A stretch of 64,000 nucleotides of DNA from Dacryopinax spathularia (GCA_037974965.1 JBBPFI010000005.1:248001-312000); one strand, 5' to 3'. Counted from the stretch's first letter, positions 36,111 to 48,918 are shown. Program-made: numbers and translations. The notes: generated by a model not told the origin, from the sequence alone.

Positions 36111-38285
36111 TGCTGTATTTGATGTTTGGGATGGTGGGGCTGTTGATGAGGACGTGGTGGATGATCGTGACGACGTGGATGAAGTGGTCGAAGTTGAGGA
36201 TGCAGAGGACGAAGAGGGAGAAGAGGAAGAGCTGGATGAGGACGCGTTGGCTAGCTGAGAAGGGGGAGTGGACGTGCCTGAGGGAGACGGTGAGGACGAG
36301 CCCGGGCTTGGTGCTATAATTCAAGCAGTGGCAAGAGGAGGAGGAGCGTGTCAGCTGCTGTTTGCTGCTGTGCGGTGGGCCGACGCGTGCAAGGATGAAT
36401 GGAAGATGCGCGAAGCTCGGCTTGGCTCGCTTGCTGGCCGATGCTGGCGATACGTGCGCGTACGCGAACGAATATACGGGCGAAAGCAAAGTCGAAGTCG
36501 AAGTCGAAGCGAAGTAAGGTAGCAGAAAAGTGTAAAAGGGAGAGTGTAGAGTATTGTTGTTTTCGATTTTGCACAGGTTGACGAAGAGGAAAGAGAGAAA
36601 AGGGAAGAGGAAAAGGCCTCCGCAAACGCCCCAAGGGAAGGGAAGGGGACCGGTGGGACGGGAATTAGCGGGAGCGAGACAGCGCTAACGCCCCCGAGAA
36701 GAACGGACTGAACCCGCTGCGGATCGTGTGCGGTGCAAAACCAAAGGAAGGGGTTCAGGGGATTGAGTTGGCCTTGGCCCACTCAGTGCAGAGGAAAGGC
36801 CACAGCCACGCATTCACGTAAGCAGACCAGCCAGCAAGGGCACGTAATCACGCGTGCAATGCGGACATGAACGGAGGAACGCAAGACTCACCTGGTAGAG
36901 AGGTGGACATACCCCTTCCTACGACACTGGCCCACAAGTTACTTGCAAGGACTAGAACAGGGGGGTGATGGACGGGACTGGAATGCGAGTAGGAGTAGCT
37001 TTAGAGTAGATATGGAGGTACACTACATGGCGTACCTTCTAGAGCCGATTGCTTTGGAGGGATGGAAGGGTATGACGATGACGCTGCGGGCGTAATGGCT
37101 GCACAGCCGCTTACTTGCGTAAGGAGGACGAGACGATATGATGGACGATCGGACCACCAGCGCTCTCGTGCTCGGCAGACGACAGACGACTCGTGAAGGC
37201 AGCCCGAGGATGGACGAACAGAGGCCGAGGACGTCCGCAGCAAGCAGTTGAATGCCGCTCAGCCCGTGTATGCGTCACAGAGCGTGCTGAGCTCGAGCAG
37301 TGAGGGATGGAGCGATCCGTCCGGGAGCGTACGTGGGATAGAAGCTTCACAACGAAGCCTGGGTTGTCGTTGGAGCTCGTAATGGATACAGTAGCTGTTG
37401 CCAGCTGGTCGTTGGAGCAACAGAAGTCTCCTTGCTCTTCTCCTGCGAGGGGCAAGAAGGAGGCAGTCGGGGAGATGTATACCCCACCCTCAGCTCCAGC
37501 TAAGGTGCGGTTTAAGGGATTGCGTCACCCGACCCCTTCCTCTCCCAGCCAGACGGTAGTCTAATCCCCGTCCAAGAGGCAAGACAGATAGACGATCCGG
37601 TCGAGCTAGGTGAACTGTATGCGCCGCGAATAAGTTAGGCGTGTATGGGGAAGTTTGTGAGGGGAGAGGATCGTATGCTGTGGGGTTATCTATGGATGAA
37701 CTATGTACTGCGGTTGGCCCTGGTGCGCCGGTATGTACGTATACGTAGTCAGCAACTACAGTCAAGGCCACCTCCCCAGCCCGCAGCAGGGAGTGTACCT
37801 CCGTCTATTGTTCGGAGGCTCGGACCCCGCACCTCCAAATAGGACGTCGGAGTGTTCCAAAAGACGTGAATGCATTGATACGTTGATCGCTGACGTTGAT
37901 CAATGCGCCGATGCGCCGAAGAGCTGCCGACATGATGGGGCCGGTGTTCAACTCCCGCAGGGAGGCGGACGGGTACGGTGGGCCTGAACTGCATGGTCTG
38001 TGTTTGTGTCCGTCCACGCGGAACTAGGGTTGTCCGTGGGCGCCGAGGTGTTGCGTCCACGCCGTCCATGTGAATGTCGTTCATCAGGGTGCGCGCGCTC
38101 ATCGACCATCGACCATCGACCATCGACCACCATCCTGCTCGTTTACGATTGACTCGACGATCCCATTATTCACTGTCACCTCTTCATTCAGTTCTTCTGC
38201 TAGGTTGACTTTGTTTTGCTCCATCGAATCCCGACTGCAACTCGAGCTCAGCCCATCTTAAAACGTCAGTGTTGCAACGCACGCG
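36111..38285. other. 2.2-kb intergenic region with ATG-free leader and simple repeats
   Basis: On the minus strand no ATG occurs from 36111 to about 36820, which suits a long 5' leader of the Ser-rich gene. GTCGAA repeats lie near 36489-36512. Beyond 37 kb nothing coding was recognised on either strand. A CATCGAC tandem repeat ends the stretch (listed separately). Confidence 0.45.
38099..38132 (+). repeat. CATCGAC microsatellite
   Basis: Four to five tandem copies of a seven-base unit (CATCGAC, with some drift) lie about 150 bases before the next start codon. Confidence 0.8.
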
Positions 38286-41200
38286 ATGGCAACAAGACTG
38301 CCAACTCGCACTCCCCTTCCTCCTCAACCCTACGAATGGCCTGCAACTTCCCGTCCGGGCAGGCCTTGGAGCGAGCACGGGTTGGTGCCATCCTCCTCTC
38401 GCTTGCCAGAATACCATAGGACGTACCCGTCGGTGTCTAGCGCGGCCTCGCCGTCGTATGACCAGCGAGAGCTGCTTCAACGCGATGGCTCCTCTGCGAG
38501 ACAGCGTCCAGAACCGGCCCGCCACCTTCATGTTAGTAATCCGCCCAGAGAGGGCGGTATTTTCACACCCTACGAACCACGCAAGAAGTACACAGACAAA
38601 GGGAACTTGGTCGCTAGAGGCACGTTCTATCTCTTAATCTCTGTATGCGCATACACCTAACTGAGAGCGAACAGGCTCTAGTCCGGCTTCTTTCGATAAC
38701 AAGCTTCAGCGATCTACTCCGACCCCTGAGAACAGTAAGCATCCCTTGACCAAGGTCAGCACCCACTGATCGGCTCCCAGATCAGAAAACCCCTTCGTCG
38801 CATCAATATCGCGGATTGAGCACATATAGGCAGGATTGTGCGTGTTTTCTTCTCCTTACTTTACGGACGCAGTCTTATGGGCTGCAGATCATATTCCACC
38901 TCCTGTCATTGAGTCAGCACGCGACTCTCGTAGAGGTACGTCGAGAATTTTGTCACCGCTGAGGTGCTAAGAAAATCCTGCAGATGGTGGGACTGCCTTG
39001 CGTGGACAACCACCCATGGCCATATCCTCTGTTATCCATCCGCGCCACAGCGCCACCGAGTACGCTCCGGAACGTAGCGAGGCTTCTTACCATACTATAC
39101 CTTCGACTTCTCCCTCTGGCAATGGCTCGTCCGTGGCTCCCAAGCCCAACGCCCCGTGTACGACCACAGCGGGTCATGAACGCACGCTCGCCCCTCGTCC
39201 TCGTTCTCCTGCTTCTAGCCACGCAGGTTGGGATGTGGAAATTTGCACTTCCGACGTTGGAGTCAACAGCTCGTCACAGGCTTCCGCTGACGAAGACCTT
39301 GGCCAACACCTCTGTAGACTCCTGACTAATGCCTTCCATGCAATCGGCCCTCACCGCTGCGGTAGGAGGTTCTCAAGTATCTACCAGCCTGTTGTAGCTC
39401 ATCCCTCTCGCTCAGGTGAGACCCTTTTCGGCGCTCTGGATGCCGTCGTCGAATCATATCGTACCGCATTCCCTCCAGAGGGACCACTTGCTGTCCGCTG
39501 TCCAACGCATGCCGAAGACGTCGTCTATATCCTCAATCTCCTACATCAAGGGCCAGACTCTCAAGTACGAGCTGCATTCGACCACGCATTGCGGCGATGT
39601 CTCCCACCAATTCAAAGCATGCCAGAATTCCTGCAACATCTGGCATCCGGTTTTGCTGGGCTGTGCGAATCCAAATCTGATAAGTCTTTCCGGGGTATGA
39701 TCTCTCCTGATTCCCAGCGCAAGTCGGCGTTTCATGAAGAGGACTGGCCGACTGTCAGAGCAACTACTGACTGCGATGAACCGTCCATACCCGTTGAAAG
39801 ATCAAGCGCTCCTCCTGCATCGCCGTCCCCGCTCAACGTGAACGACAGGCCGCTAAGCGTGGCGCAAAGTGCCGCCGTCCTCAACGAGCCGCCCCTTCCG
39901 AAGGCCCATTCCGATCAGAGCGGATCCGCACCACACTCTGAATCAGTTACCAGCTCTCCCGACACGGCGAAGGACACTATCCCTGAGATTGCATCGCCGT
40001 TGATCGGCTCCGAATCCGAAGAGCCCAAATTCGACATGGAAGCTCGCTACGGCGAATTAATCATCTACCTCAAGGAAAAGGACACGAAAATGGTCGTCTG
40101 GGGCACTGGAACATATCCTGCGGAGCTGCATGAACAATATCCCTGTGATGCGATGGCTAACGGGCGCGCATTCTGGAATGATCGGCCATTGGTCTACATC
40201 CGCCGTGATTATCATAGCAAATTGATATTGAAAGATTTTAAGGTCTGGATGGGTACGCATCTGATGCACATTCTTGCTTTACGACAGTTGTATTCATCAG
40301 CCCTTATACAGGATCGTCATGCCTAGGTGGCGATGTTCTGTGGAAAGACTTCCTGCCCGCCCTGCGTCAAGAAAAATGCATGGTTGTTGGCTTTGACAAG
40401 CATGTGCCGCTGCCAGGAACCGACGCCTTTCCATACCACTTCCAGGCTGTACAGATGTGGATACTGGCTCGTGATATTTGGGAGGGACGCATCCGCATAC
40501 GGAAACTGACTCCGGGTAAGTCTGCATTTGGGCAAGCGTTCCAAACTCACTACATGCATGGTTAGATGAACAAACCGAGGACGACGCTCCCATTGTACAA
40601 TATGGCGAAAATGGTCCCATCCTGCGCGTATCACATTTTGAGGCCATCTTCTCTGAGCGGGAGAAACAGGGCACACTCTGGTATCCCGTGACCTTGAATC
40701 CGCCCAAAACGGTCCCCGAGTTCTTCGATTGGCGCGAGGCGTTGAAGACTCCGAAAGCAAAGGAGAAGGACAGCGTATCAGACACAGTCGCCAACGCCTC
40801 AGTCACTGCATCAGTTAACTCCGGTGCCTCCAGCAAGAGGGCCAAGAAAGCGAAAGGTGGGAAGGAAACATCGCGTCATGTTCCACACTCCGTCTCGAAC
40901 GGCGCACTCCGAGCCTCTGCTGATTCTCCTCCTCCGCCTGCGGCTCAGGGTTCTCAAACACCCGGCAGGGACGAGGATGCCGATCACCCTGCACTCTTGC
41001 GCCCCGACAGCCATAGGGGTTTCAAGCGAGCGCTCGAGTCCACCCACACCCTCATTGATACCTCGAAAGTGAAGAGGCAAAAGGTTGATGGCTCGACAGT
41101 CTTTACCTTTTCCTTCTCCGAAAGCTTCTCTGGGGAAGGTATAGTCTTTGAATACCACTTCGCTAAAACATGGAAACGCTACTACCAGTCATTTCCGCCA

Positions 41201-41374
41201 GCTGACGCTGCAGAGCGGCCGGATATGAAGACGGAGCGGTCTGATTTCGCGGTTTGGGTGCGCATGGCAGCCGGAGATGATCCGCCTCACCCACTTTGCA
41301 AGGCTGGCACGACACTGGACGAAGCTTTCCTGGCCTATCGCTGTACCAAGGAAGGGAGAGACTATAACGCGTAG
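38286..41374 (+). CDS. orphan 930-residue protein, function unknown
   Basis: I do not recognise this family. Seven exons join in frame: 38286-38623, 38682-38734, 38781-38837, 38873-38935, 38984-40252, 40312-40515 and 40566-41374. The first 400 residues are disordered and Ser/Pro-rich. The ordered middle contains YGELIIYLKEKDTKMVVWG, RPLVYIRRDYHSKLILKDFKV and, past an intron, VLWKDFLPALRQEKCMVVGF with an HVPLPGTDAFPYH stretch. The last 250 residues include a basic KRAKKAKGGK patch that could be a nuclear signal. Junction doubts: intron 1 could instead use a GC donor at 38620, intron 3 is only 35 bases, and intron 5 could end at 40326. Confidence 0.68.
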
Positions 41375-41929
41375 CGATATGTCTCGCAGGCCGCTTCTGT
41401 ATTTTACCCGTGCTATTCGCTTCCCTCTTCGCTTCCCATTGATCCGTTATGTGTCATCCTCACTGTTCCTAGTTATTCTTACGTGCTCGGTGCCATCGAT
41501 CGCTGTAGGTTCTGTGTACTCCTGGTGACTGTTCAAATATGTCGTATAGCCTGTATGTTGTAATGGCTTCGTGTTTCAATTTAAACGAGCGCATATACTG
41601 CGTACGACTGGCGCAGAATCTGAGCTCGTCCCACTGCGCAAGCGCTTCCAGGATCGCGGTAAGCTCGTGTCCGCTACTAAAGGATGAAGAGTGTCCCCTC
41701 TTCCGTACCAACGGATTGAACGTTCATGTAGAGTCGTGTATTGAAGTCTTGCTGCCTGTCGATCTCTGCAGAGGTCCAAGAGCAGCCAGCCGCCTCTTAA
41801 AAAAACCCACCAAGCCCTCGGATATCCGAGGGTCTGTGCGACTAATTGATATCAACCCACACCACGCGCGAACGCGCGCATCGCATCTCGCTCCTGATCA
41901 TCAACATCATTCCTCATTCCTCCACCAGT
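41375..41929. other. intergenic region with one TTGCTGCCTGTC repeat
   Basis: About 550 bases without a gene; the dispersed repeat copy at 41734-41776 is listed separately. Confidence 0.5.
41734..41776 (+). repeat. dispersed short repeat, copy 1
   Basis: It carries GTGTATTG, AGTCTTGCTGCCTGTC and the palindrome CTCTGCAGAG in order. The same order recurs elsewhere in the 41-60 kb block. Confidence 0.75.
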
Positions 41930-43486
41930 ATGCATCGTGTTTTCTGTATACCAGAGGTCCTAGACATGATCATCTCCAACGCAGCACAGAACAAGGCCAC
42001 TCTTGTCAATCTGGCAGGCACTTCTCGACTGTTTACAACTCCCGCTCTGTTTTATCTGTGGAAGGACTTCACTCCCGCACACATGGACGCGCTCGTTCGC
42101 ATGCTCCAAGAACCCCGTCTATCTCTCACGCATATATCCACCGTTCAACACCAGACTGTAAGTCAGCCGCATCAAGCATCAGTAACGCGTGATCAATCCA
42201 TGTGCCGATAGCCTTCGCACGTTGTTCAGTACTATACTGGGCTGGCACGGAGCCTCTTGATCGACATCGACCATCCCCAGGTAGCAGCGCGTTTTCAAGA
42301 GGCACTCCTCACCATTCAACAATCATGCTGCGGGATGCAGCTATTTACCATCTCCAGAGACATCCGCCTCGTCTGTAAATCACCGACGCATCTCGACATA
42401 GCTGTGTTCCTCTTGCGAAGGGCTACGCAGAGCCTTACCCTTTCAGTGACCTCGGGGGAGTATGATTGGGGTGACGCTGTTACACCGCTATTCGCTAGAG
42501 TGTCTTCGGTCTCGAACCAGCTGCTTTCGCTTTCGCTTCAAGGCCCCTTTGGCAAGGTTTTCGATACGCCGGACTGTCCATCTCTGTTCGGGCGTCTTGT
42601 ACCACAGCTTCAGTCGCTTCAGTACCTGGAAGTTATTGGGAGTCTAATCTCGCCCTCCACTCTGCAGGCTCTGTCAAAACTTTACCAACTGCGGCGACTG
42701 GCAATCACATATGTGCATACGATCGAAAACGACTTGCTCGTTTCGCATGAGCACGGTCCAGGGGACGACTGCTTTCCCTCTTTGGAAGAGCTCGCACTAG
42801 AAGGCTCTTGGGAAGGATTCGGGCAGATGATGTGTCTTTTTCGTGGCCTGGTAACAAAACTTGAGCTGAAGATTCGAGCGCACTCTCCTGAGAGCTTCAC
42901 TGTGACTGATGTAGCGGGCATGGTCGGACGACATTACCCGTGCTTATCCTATCTCTCCCTCAAGCTTTATGCCCCCTCAAGAGGATGCCATCAGATCACT
43001 TGGATGGACTTCGCAGCACTGTATCTTTGCTCGGGACTGCTCACATTGGACTTGATCCTCGATCTGAACGTCCTACTATATCTTCAAGATGCTGATATTC
43101 GTACCATGGTCGAGAAGTGGACGAATCTTCAATCCCTGTCTGTCACCTGGCGAAGATGGCCTCATGGACTCCATCGTGCGTGTCGACTCACCTACCAAGG
43201 GCTCATCGCCTGCTCAGCAAAACGGCCTTCTCTCAAGCGCGTAAGCCTTACTCAATTGGACTTCACGGACGATTGCACTCCTGTAGAAAGCGGGGCAGAA
43301 TTGCGGGAGCTGAATGTACAGCATTGCATCATACCAGGCTATCAGCAGCTGGCATGCCTCCTCTTTTTCGACACACCCTATCTCGTTGTTCAAGGGCTGC
43401 CTCCCGATGCCGCCCGTGCTGTTCGCAGTCGTCACTCCCTCCTGCGCCGAATTCGTCGCTTGTGGACTGGTCGCAAACCCGCATAA
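41930..43486 (+). CDS. F-box protein with leucine-rich-like C-terminal half
   Basis: F-box proteins bind Skp1 and select targets for SCF ubiquitin ligases. Exons are 41930-42157 and 42212-43486, with a 54-base phase-0 intron, giving 500 residues. The F-box is at about residues 6-46, with IPEVLDMIISNAA, LVNLAGTSRLFTTPALFYLW, the typical Agaricomycete form ending in a conserved Trp. The rest has irregular leucine-rich strands (QLLSLSLQG, LQSLQYLEVIG, YLSLKLYAPS, LQSLSVTWRRW) that suggest an LRR-like solenoid. The target is unknown. It is the first of three F-box-like genes in the accessory block; it is not closely similar to the other two. Confidence 0.8.
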
Positions 43487-43680
43487 CGAATCAACGGCAA
43501 CATCGATAGGCTAACACCCGATCGATAGAAGCCATGACATGATGGAAAAAGAACTTTGACGCTTCAGGACTCAGGTAATATACTGTACCGTACTGCACCA
43601 TTAGTCTGATATCAAGAAGTATAATAGTCGAATAAGAACACAGCTGACCACCAACATGTGCTACACAACGAGTCGGTCAC

Positions 43681-43718
43681 TTGTATTGCAGTCTTGCTGC
43701 CTGTCAGACTCTGTAGGG
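43681..43718 (+). repeat. dispersed short repeat, copy 2
   Basis: TTGTATTGCAGTCTTGCTGC is followed by CTGTCAGACTCTGTAG. It agrees with copy 1 over about 35 bases. Confidence 0.75.
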
Positions 43719-43770
43719 ATGGGGACGAAATAAAACCTTGCGCGTTCACTTGAGAACGAGCCGCGGGCCC

Positions 43771-43813
43771 TGGGCACTGCAGTCTTGCTGCCTGTATATC
43801 ACTCTGTGTGGGC
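43771..43813 (+). repeat. dispersed short repeat, copy 3
   Basis: CACTGCAGTCTTGCTGCCTG is followed by a diverged end. It lies 90 bases after copy 2 in the same direction. Confidence 0.65.
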
Positions 43814-44176
43814 AGGATACAGGCCCGGCAAACATGCACTCCTGGTTTCACCGCCATACTCGGGTGCGTAAGTATAAAGACTGACCGTAGGCGACGCGAA
43901 TCCGCTCAACTGCTTTGACTTGTTGTACAACAGGCACGTAGCTAAAGGCTCAAGGTCGATCGGCGAAAATTTGCGTGGGCTAATGTAGCCTCTTAAGCTT
44001 ACCTCAGTGAGCGAGTCGTCTCCCTCTCCCCTTTCTGTACCGGGGCCTTACTCCGCGGTAAGGGTCCTGGCGTCGCTTCTCGTTTCGATCGGCTTCGGGC
44101 GTCCTCCATCTTCCTTCTGGCGTCCTTATCCTTCCTCCTACCGTGAGACTAGTCCTGCAACAATTCAGAGCATACC

Positions 44177-45777
44177 ATGAGGCCTCGGCAAACCGGACGT
44201 GCAGCCAAGGCGTTAGTGGATTCGGCGCTAGCTGTGCTCGCGGCTTGGCTAGAAGAACGCAGTGATGAGGAAGTGCTGACCTCAATGGCAGTACAATGTA
44301 GCCACTGGCTTCATATCGTGGCTGCAGCTCGTTGGAGGACTCTCGATGATAGGAATATGAATAAGCTGGCGCGCTTGCTGCTCTCACGCTATGGAGGGGA
44401 AGTTGTTAATGGAGAATCGCGGGTGCGCGGGCCTCCCTGTCATACAGTGTACTCATTCTCTAACCACCTTCGTCTTATTCGGACTAGTCGAACCTTCGAG
44501 CTACCATGTACGCATCTATGGTCAAGCACATCGACATACGGGTAGCCAAAGCTTTCGACGGGTTCGAGGAGGATCCTATGATCACAACGCCCATGTACGG
44601 TCCCATCTTCCCGAACGTCACCTCCATCCGCCTACGCTTAGAAGACCCATGCGAGCTCACTCTAGCGACTGCCTGGATCACCGAATCTGTCACTCAGCTG
44701 GATGTATGCGTCTCTATGGAAGTGGGTACAGGCGATGAGTGGAAGGACAGTGTATCTGCGCTGCTCAGAGCCCTAAATGCACATGGTGGGCCGCTGGAGC
44801 GATTGCGCGTGCAAGGCATCCGGTTTATTCAAGATCTCTTCCCTGAAGATCTGGCGGCAACAGTCATCTTCCACTCGCGTCACCTGAAGGACCTCCGTAT
44901 CGATTCTGTCGCGATTAATGACGACATGCAGTTCGCGCTCAAGCACTGCGAACAGCTCAAAAACCTGGTGGTCTACCAGTTCGGACCATACATCGATTTT
45001 GCTCCAAGCCGCTTCGTAGGCGATCGTTCGCTGATGCCCGACTTGGCAATAACTCTTCATGGCAACGTGAAGAGATTGCTCTGCATGATGCACCATATGC
45101 CCGTACAACCCGGCGAACTGAAGCTGGACTGCTGGGTGCGCTCTTCGGCTATGTACTATATCGCCCAGCTGCCTTGGACAGCGATTTCATGCTTTCCTAC
45201 ACTCAAGTGTCTCACGATTGTGCTCGCTCTAAAGTCGGATTTCAACCAACTGACGTCACGTTTGAGGTGGAGGGACATCCATCACGCCTTGGCTTGTCAA
45301 GGAAGCCTCCAGAAACTCACGATAGATGCCCGCGGATTACATGCCTTGGAGATCGATGATGACAATCTGTCTTCATTCGTCCAAAGTATGAAGAACTTAC
45401 GGGAGCTACGCTGCCTTTGGCACAATGACAAACAACTGGACCCCGACCCCGAGCTGCAAAAGATACCAAGGTTGACACTGACTGGCATGGTTCATCTCGC
45501 ACAGATTGCCGACTGCCTCGAGTACGTTCATGTCGGGCATATGAATCTCTGCCACTTTCCGCGCGCTTCCCCTGTGTTAGCGCCTCACCGGCGACCTCTA
45601 CATGTTCGTACTATCACCGCGCAGACGGGAGGCACTTTCCGTACTGCCATGGTGCTTCTATCACGACCACCTTACCTCGAGCTAGAAGTGGACGAATCTG
45701 AGGCTTGCAAAATTGTGACGGAGGCGATGACATACCTCGAAGCGCAGCGATGGCCCCGGTGCTTGGGTTTCAACTGA
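44177..45777 (+). CDS. F-box-like protein, plus-strand member of an inverted paralogue pair
   Basis: Exons are 44177-44446 and 44488-45777, with a 41-base phase-0 intron, giving 519 residues. The N-terminal 85 residues (AWLEERSDEEVLTSMAVQC, WRTLDDRNMNKLARLLL) resemble a drifted F-box; no clean F-box motif can be claimed. The body has leucine-rich-like repeats and a shared C-terminal block, HVRTITAQTGGTFRTAMVLL. The gene at 50.4-52.0 kb on the other strand matches it along the whole length (MYASMVKHI against LYASMVKSI, IAQLPWT against IAQVPWT, LWHNDK against LWHHGL), with the intron at the same place. They are clearly duplicates that have drifted far. Confidence 0.75.
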
Positions 45778-46293
45778 GCGGACTCGTCAACCGTGGCTGG
45801 TACAAAGTGCTGTGGAGGGTGTATGAAGGTTCATCGGGAGCCTAAGTAGATAGATCGTATCGAGTCGTGCATGTCTGCGAACAAGCCATGAAGTTGATGC
45901 TTACGCAGAATACTCGGCAGAATGATAAGGCAGGGGTCATCACGTGAAAAGGCAGAGGGCGCAAAGGTGTTCATGTGGCTCAGGTCGCTCACCTGGATCA
46001 TGCTGTCCATGCGGTCCTTCTGTACATGGAGGCCACAGCGGCCTTTGGACATCGACCACCGACCATACGGTTTTCTCGTTCATCTCGACTACACCGTTCA
46101 TGGAGGCTTATATGCCATACTGACGCCGTCACCTCGGCGCCGCAATGGTGTTTATCTTCACAAACTAACATATGAGTGCCCCAATGGCGTGGCGCTCACT
46201 CAATCGCACAATTGTGATGATGTGCATGCATTCATAAAGGGACAGGGCATTGAACTAGAAAGGGGTATGACGCCGGCGTATAACACAATCACG
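45778..46293. other. convergent intergenic region
   Basis: About 515 bases between the F-box-like gene and the kinase gene, which point at each other. Nothing was recognised. Confidence 0.4.
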
Positions 46294-48044
46294 CTAAACA
46301 CCCGATAGGAAGGGGTTCTCAAGTGCCTGCGAAGGAGATGGTCTGAGTTTAGGATTGTACTGAAGCATGGGTCGAATGAAGCCTAGGAAGGCATCGCGGT
46401 CCGCCTTCGACATGTGAGGAAGATCGGTCTCCACCCGTTCTTCAAGCGGTCCGCCTGGTACGTCGATAGCCTTGCGCAGCCGTCCTGTAATTGCGGTCAG
46501 TTGGAAGGGAGCGACCCATTGAACAGATCCATCACCTTCACTAGTGAAAAAGGTGTCATAGAAGGCCGCATGATCAAAAATGCCGCGGGGCAGTGGTCCA
46601 ATCGTCTGCTGCATGGCTGCAAGGAGATAATCTTCAGGATAATAATCCTTTGTCTCCTGTGGCATGTGCAGAACAGAACCAGTCACAAGTTCGTAAGCCT
46701 GGCACGGCTTCGTCAGCGTCCATCCGAGTTAAGGGACCAATTTGGGGCTTATGAGGCACGCAAACGCCCACATATCAATCTCGCAGTCCCACGGAGCGTC
46801 TAACAGCACCTCCGGAGCTCGCATAGGGAGTGATTGAACCTTGCCTCTCTGAGGACCTTTTTTGCGCCACACCGCTAAGAGGGCACCTATCAGTAATGGG
46901 GCTGAAGTCATTACTCGCTCGCACGCACCTGTACTGAAATCCGTAAGGGCGACGGAGACAGTGGCAAAATCGACGGGAGCCATGAGGGGCTCGGATGGCA
47001 TAATAGCGTACTCGTGAGGCGCTTCTGGCAGAGTGATGATCTCGAGGGGCTCGGGAGGTCCTGAGCTGAGCAGCGTCCGTACGAGAGGCACTTTCTCCTC
47101 AGGTTTCGGGATAATAAGGATATTATCAGGCTTGAGATCTGTATCAACCGTCAGCTGCGACACCCAATCATCATTTGAAACTCACCGGTATGGATGATTC
47201 CGCATTCTAAAAGATAAGCCAGCGCGTGGAGAACGTCTTTCAGGATGCGCTTGATGGCACTCAAGGGGTATGTAGCCACTTCCTTCCGTTCTAGCTGCTG
47301 ACCCAGTAACTCGAACACCATACACAAATGATCTCCGAAGAGACTGTGATGTACGAAGCTCTTCTCGAAGGCTGCAATATGACGGTAACCAGGGTGCTCG
47401 GGATTTTGATCCCGAACACGGGTCAAGAACGCAACCTCGGTCTGCCGAGAACGGCGGATAACTCTGTCCGCAGTGGCCACTTTGATCGCCTTGAATGCAG
47501 TCATGTCATCCTTATCTCTGTATACTCTGTGAGAATGGTCTCGGAGCCTGAAGTCGACCACTCACTTTGTATCCCGAACAAGGTAGACTATCGACGTCGT
47601 CCCCCACCCGAGCTTCACCAAGACGAAGTACCGGCCTCCCGGTCCGAGGCGATCTCGCGTGGCCAGGGGGGCGTACCCGCCTTTCCTGTAAGCGTGCGTC
47701 GGTTCTTCTCTCATACGGCTGAGCAACCAATCGCCAATGTCGGATTCAGAGTCGGAGTCCGACTTCGCCTCAGCCATATCCACATCCTCGTCAGTGGATA
47801 TCCAATCGGCGTCCTCGTTGTCCTCCACGCGCTCACGTGAAAGAGGGCGGTCGCTCGAGGTAGCGTCCATTGACAAGTGATTCTCCCGCGCCACGTGACC
47901 AGCGCCCTCTGGGTCTTCCACAGTCCTCTCGGGGGAGACACGAGGGCTGATGGAGGAGACGGAAGAGCCAGACTCTTCACGTTGTTGCGGGGGGGAGGAG
48001 AAAGGCGACGGCTCATCCGAATGAACTGAAGACTCAGACATGCA
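46294..48044 (-). CDS. SRPK-like protein kinase
   Basis: SRPK-type kinases phosphorylate Ser/Arg splicing factors. Exons from the first in-frame ATG are 48044-47566, 47517-47186, 47138-46929, 46886-46738 and 46698-46294, giving 524 residues. The open frame goes on for 70 codons upstream without an ATG, so a first exon may be missing. An acidic Ser/Asp-rich leader ends in RKGGYAPL, the SRPK entry motif, followed by GRYFVLVKLGWGTTSIVYLV. K172 in KAIKV, D271 in HTDLKPDN and MRAPEVLL are in place. DFG is DFS (D337) where SRPKs usually read DLG. Two introns are doubtful: a 42-base one after DFSTG keeps frame if retained, and a 39-base one follows FACLI. Confidence 0.72.
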
Positions 48045-48918
48045 GGAAGAACCGGAGGCGTGTGGGGCATGAAACTGGCCTTCGCATTTAGGAATATCGA
48101 ATCTCTCGACAAGCGGGGTGTCGCCGGCATGACCATTGACGCGATCACCAGGCCAATCCTGGGGATCGCCGCAGGTGTCCTCGGACGCGCGTTCGGGTTG
48201 GATGTTTCCACACTCGACGACTGTGTCACACGCATCGGTAGTCCAGCGAGACACCTCACCTACGACATGTCAATATTGTGAATACAAGCAGTGGCGAGTG
48301 AAAAGACCCACTGGCGGCACCCTCAGAAATAATCATATCTGCTTTTATAAGAGTCTGTTGAGATGCGAAAGGATTGTGCACTAAGGTGCTACGTGGATGA
48401 GCGGGGACTTTGAGAGGGGTCTGGCGGGCGGTTGGGGCATGTGCTGATATATGCTCTGCGCTCCTATGACCTGTGCAAACGGGGCACCTCGGGTAAGCAG
48501 GTTCCGCTAGCACGTGGAGGGAAGGCTGGTGACGCGAGACGCCCCCTCCATTCCCCCGTTCCATTGTTGTTTCTCATCTTCCACCTTGACAGCAACGCTC
48601 CTCTGCCGTCTCGATCATATAGACGTTCCCCATCAGCCCTCCCACCTTCCAGTCGAATCTATGCCACGTCAACGACCCGGTCTCCATGGTTCTCGCCGCA
48701 ATCAACAAAGGGCGAGGGAACCCTCGGCCCACTAGGGCCTCGTTTTCGGCGCGGGCCCGTGCTTTCATTGCTTCGCGAAGCTGGACATCGCCTTCGCCAT
48801 GAGGCATGATGACTGGACAAACCAGTTTTTCGCACCTACTATCAAGGCATAAAGCACCCCCCCGCCTTTGCGTATCGAGCAAGCCAACGTCTCTCTTCCG
48901 CCTCTGTCACTCAACGCC
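48045..48918. other. divergent upstream region of kinase and acidic-tail genes
   Basis: This holds the promoter sides of two divergent genes. The first 210 bases extend the kinase reading frame without an ATG and may be translated. No other gene was recognised. Confidence 0.4.

Larger units (their letters stand above)
43487..44176. other. intergenic region with two TTGCTGCCTGTC repeats
   Basis: About 690 bases without a gene; two copies of the dispersed repeat lie here. Confidence 0.5.

Noticed and set aside
35758-36319. Asp/Glu- and Arg-rich plus-strand frames
   Set aside because: Antisense shadows of the Ser-rich membrane protein.
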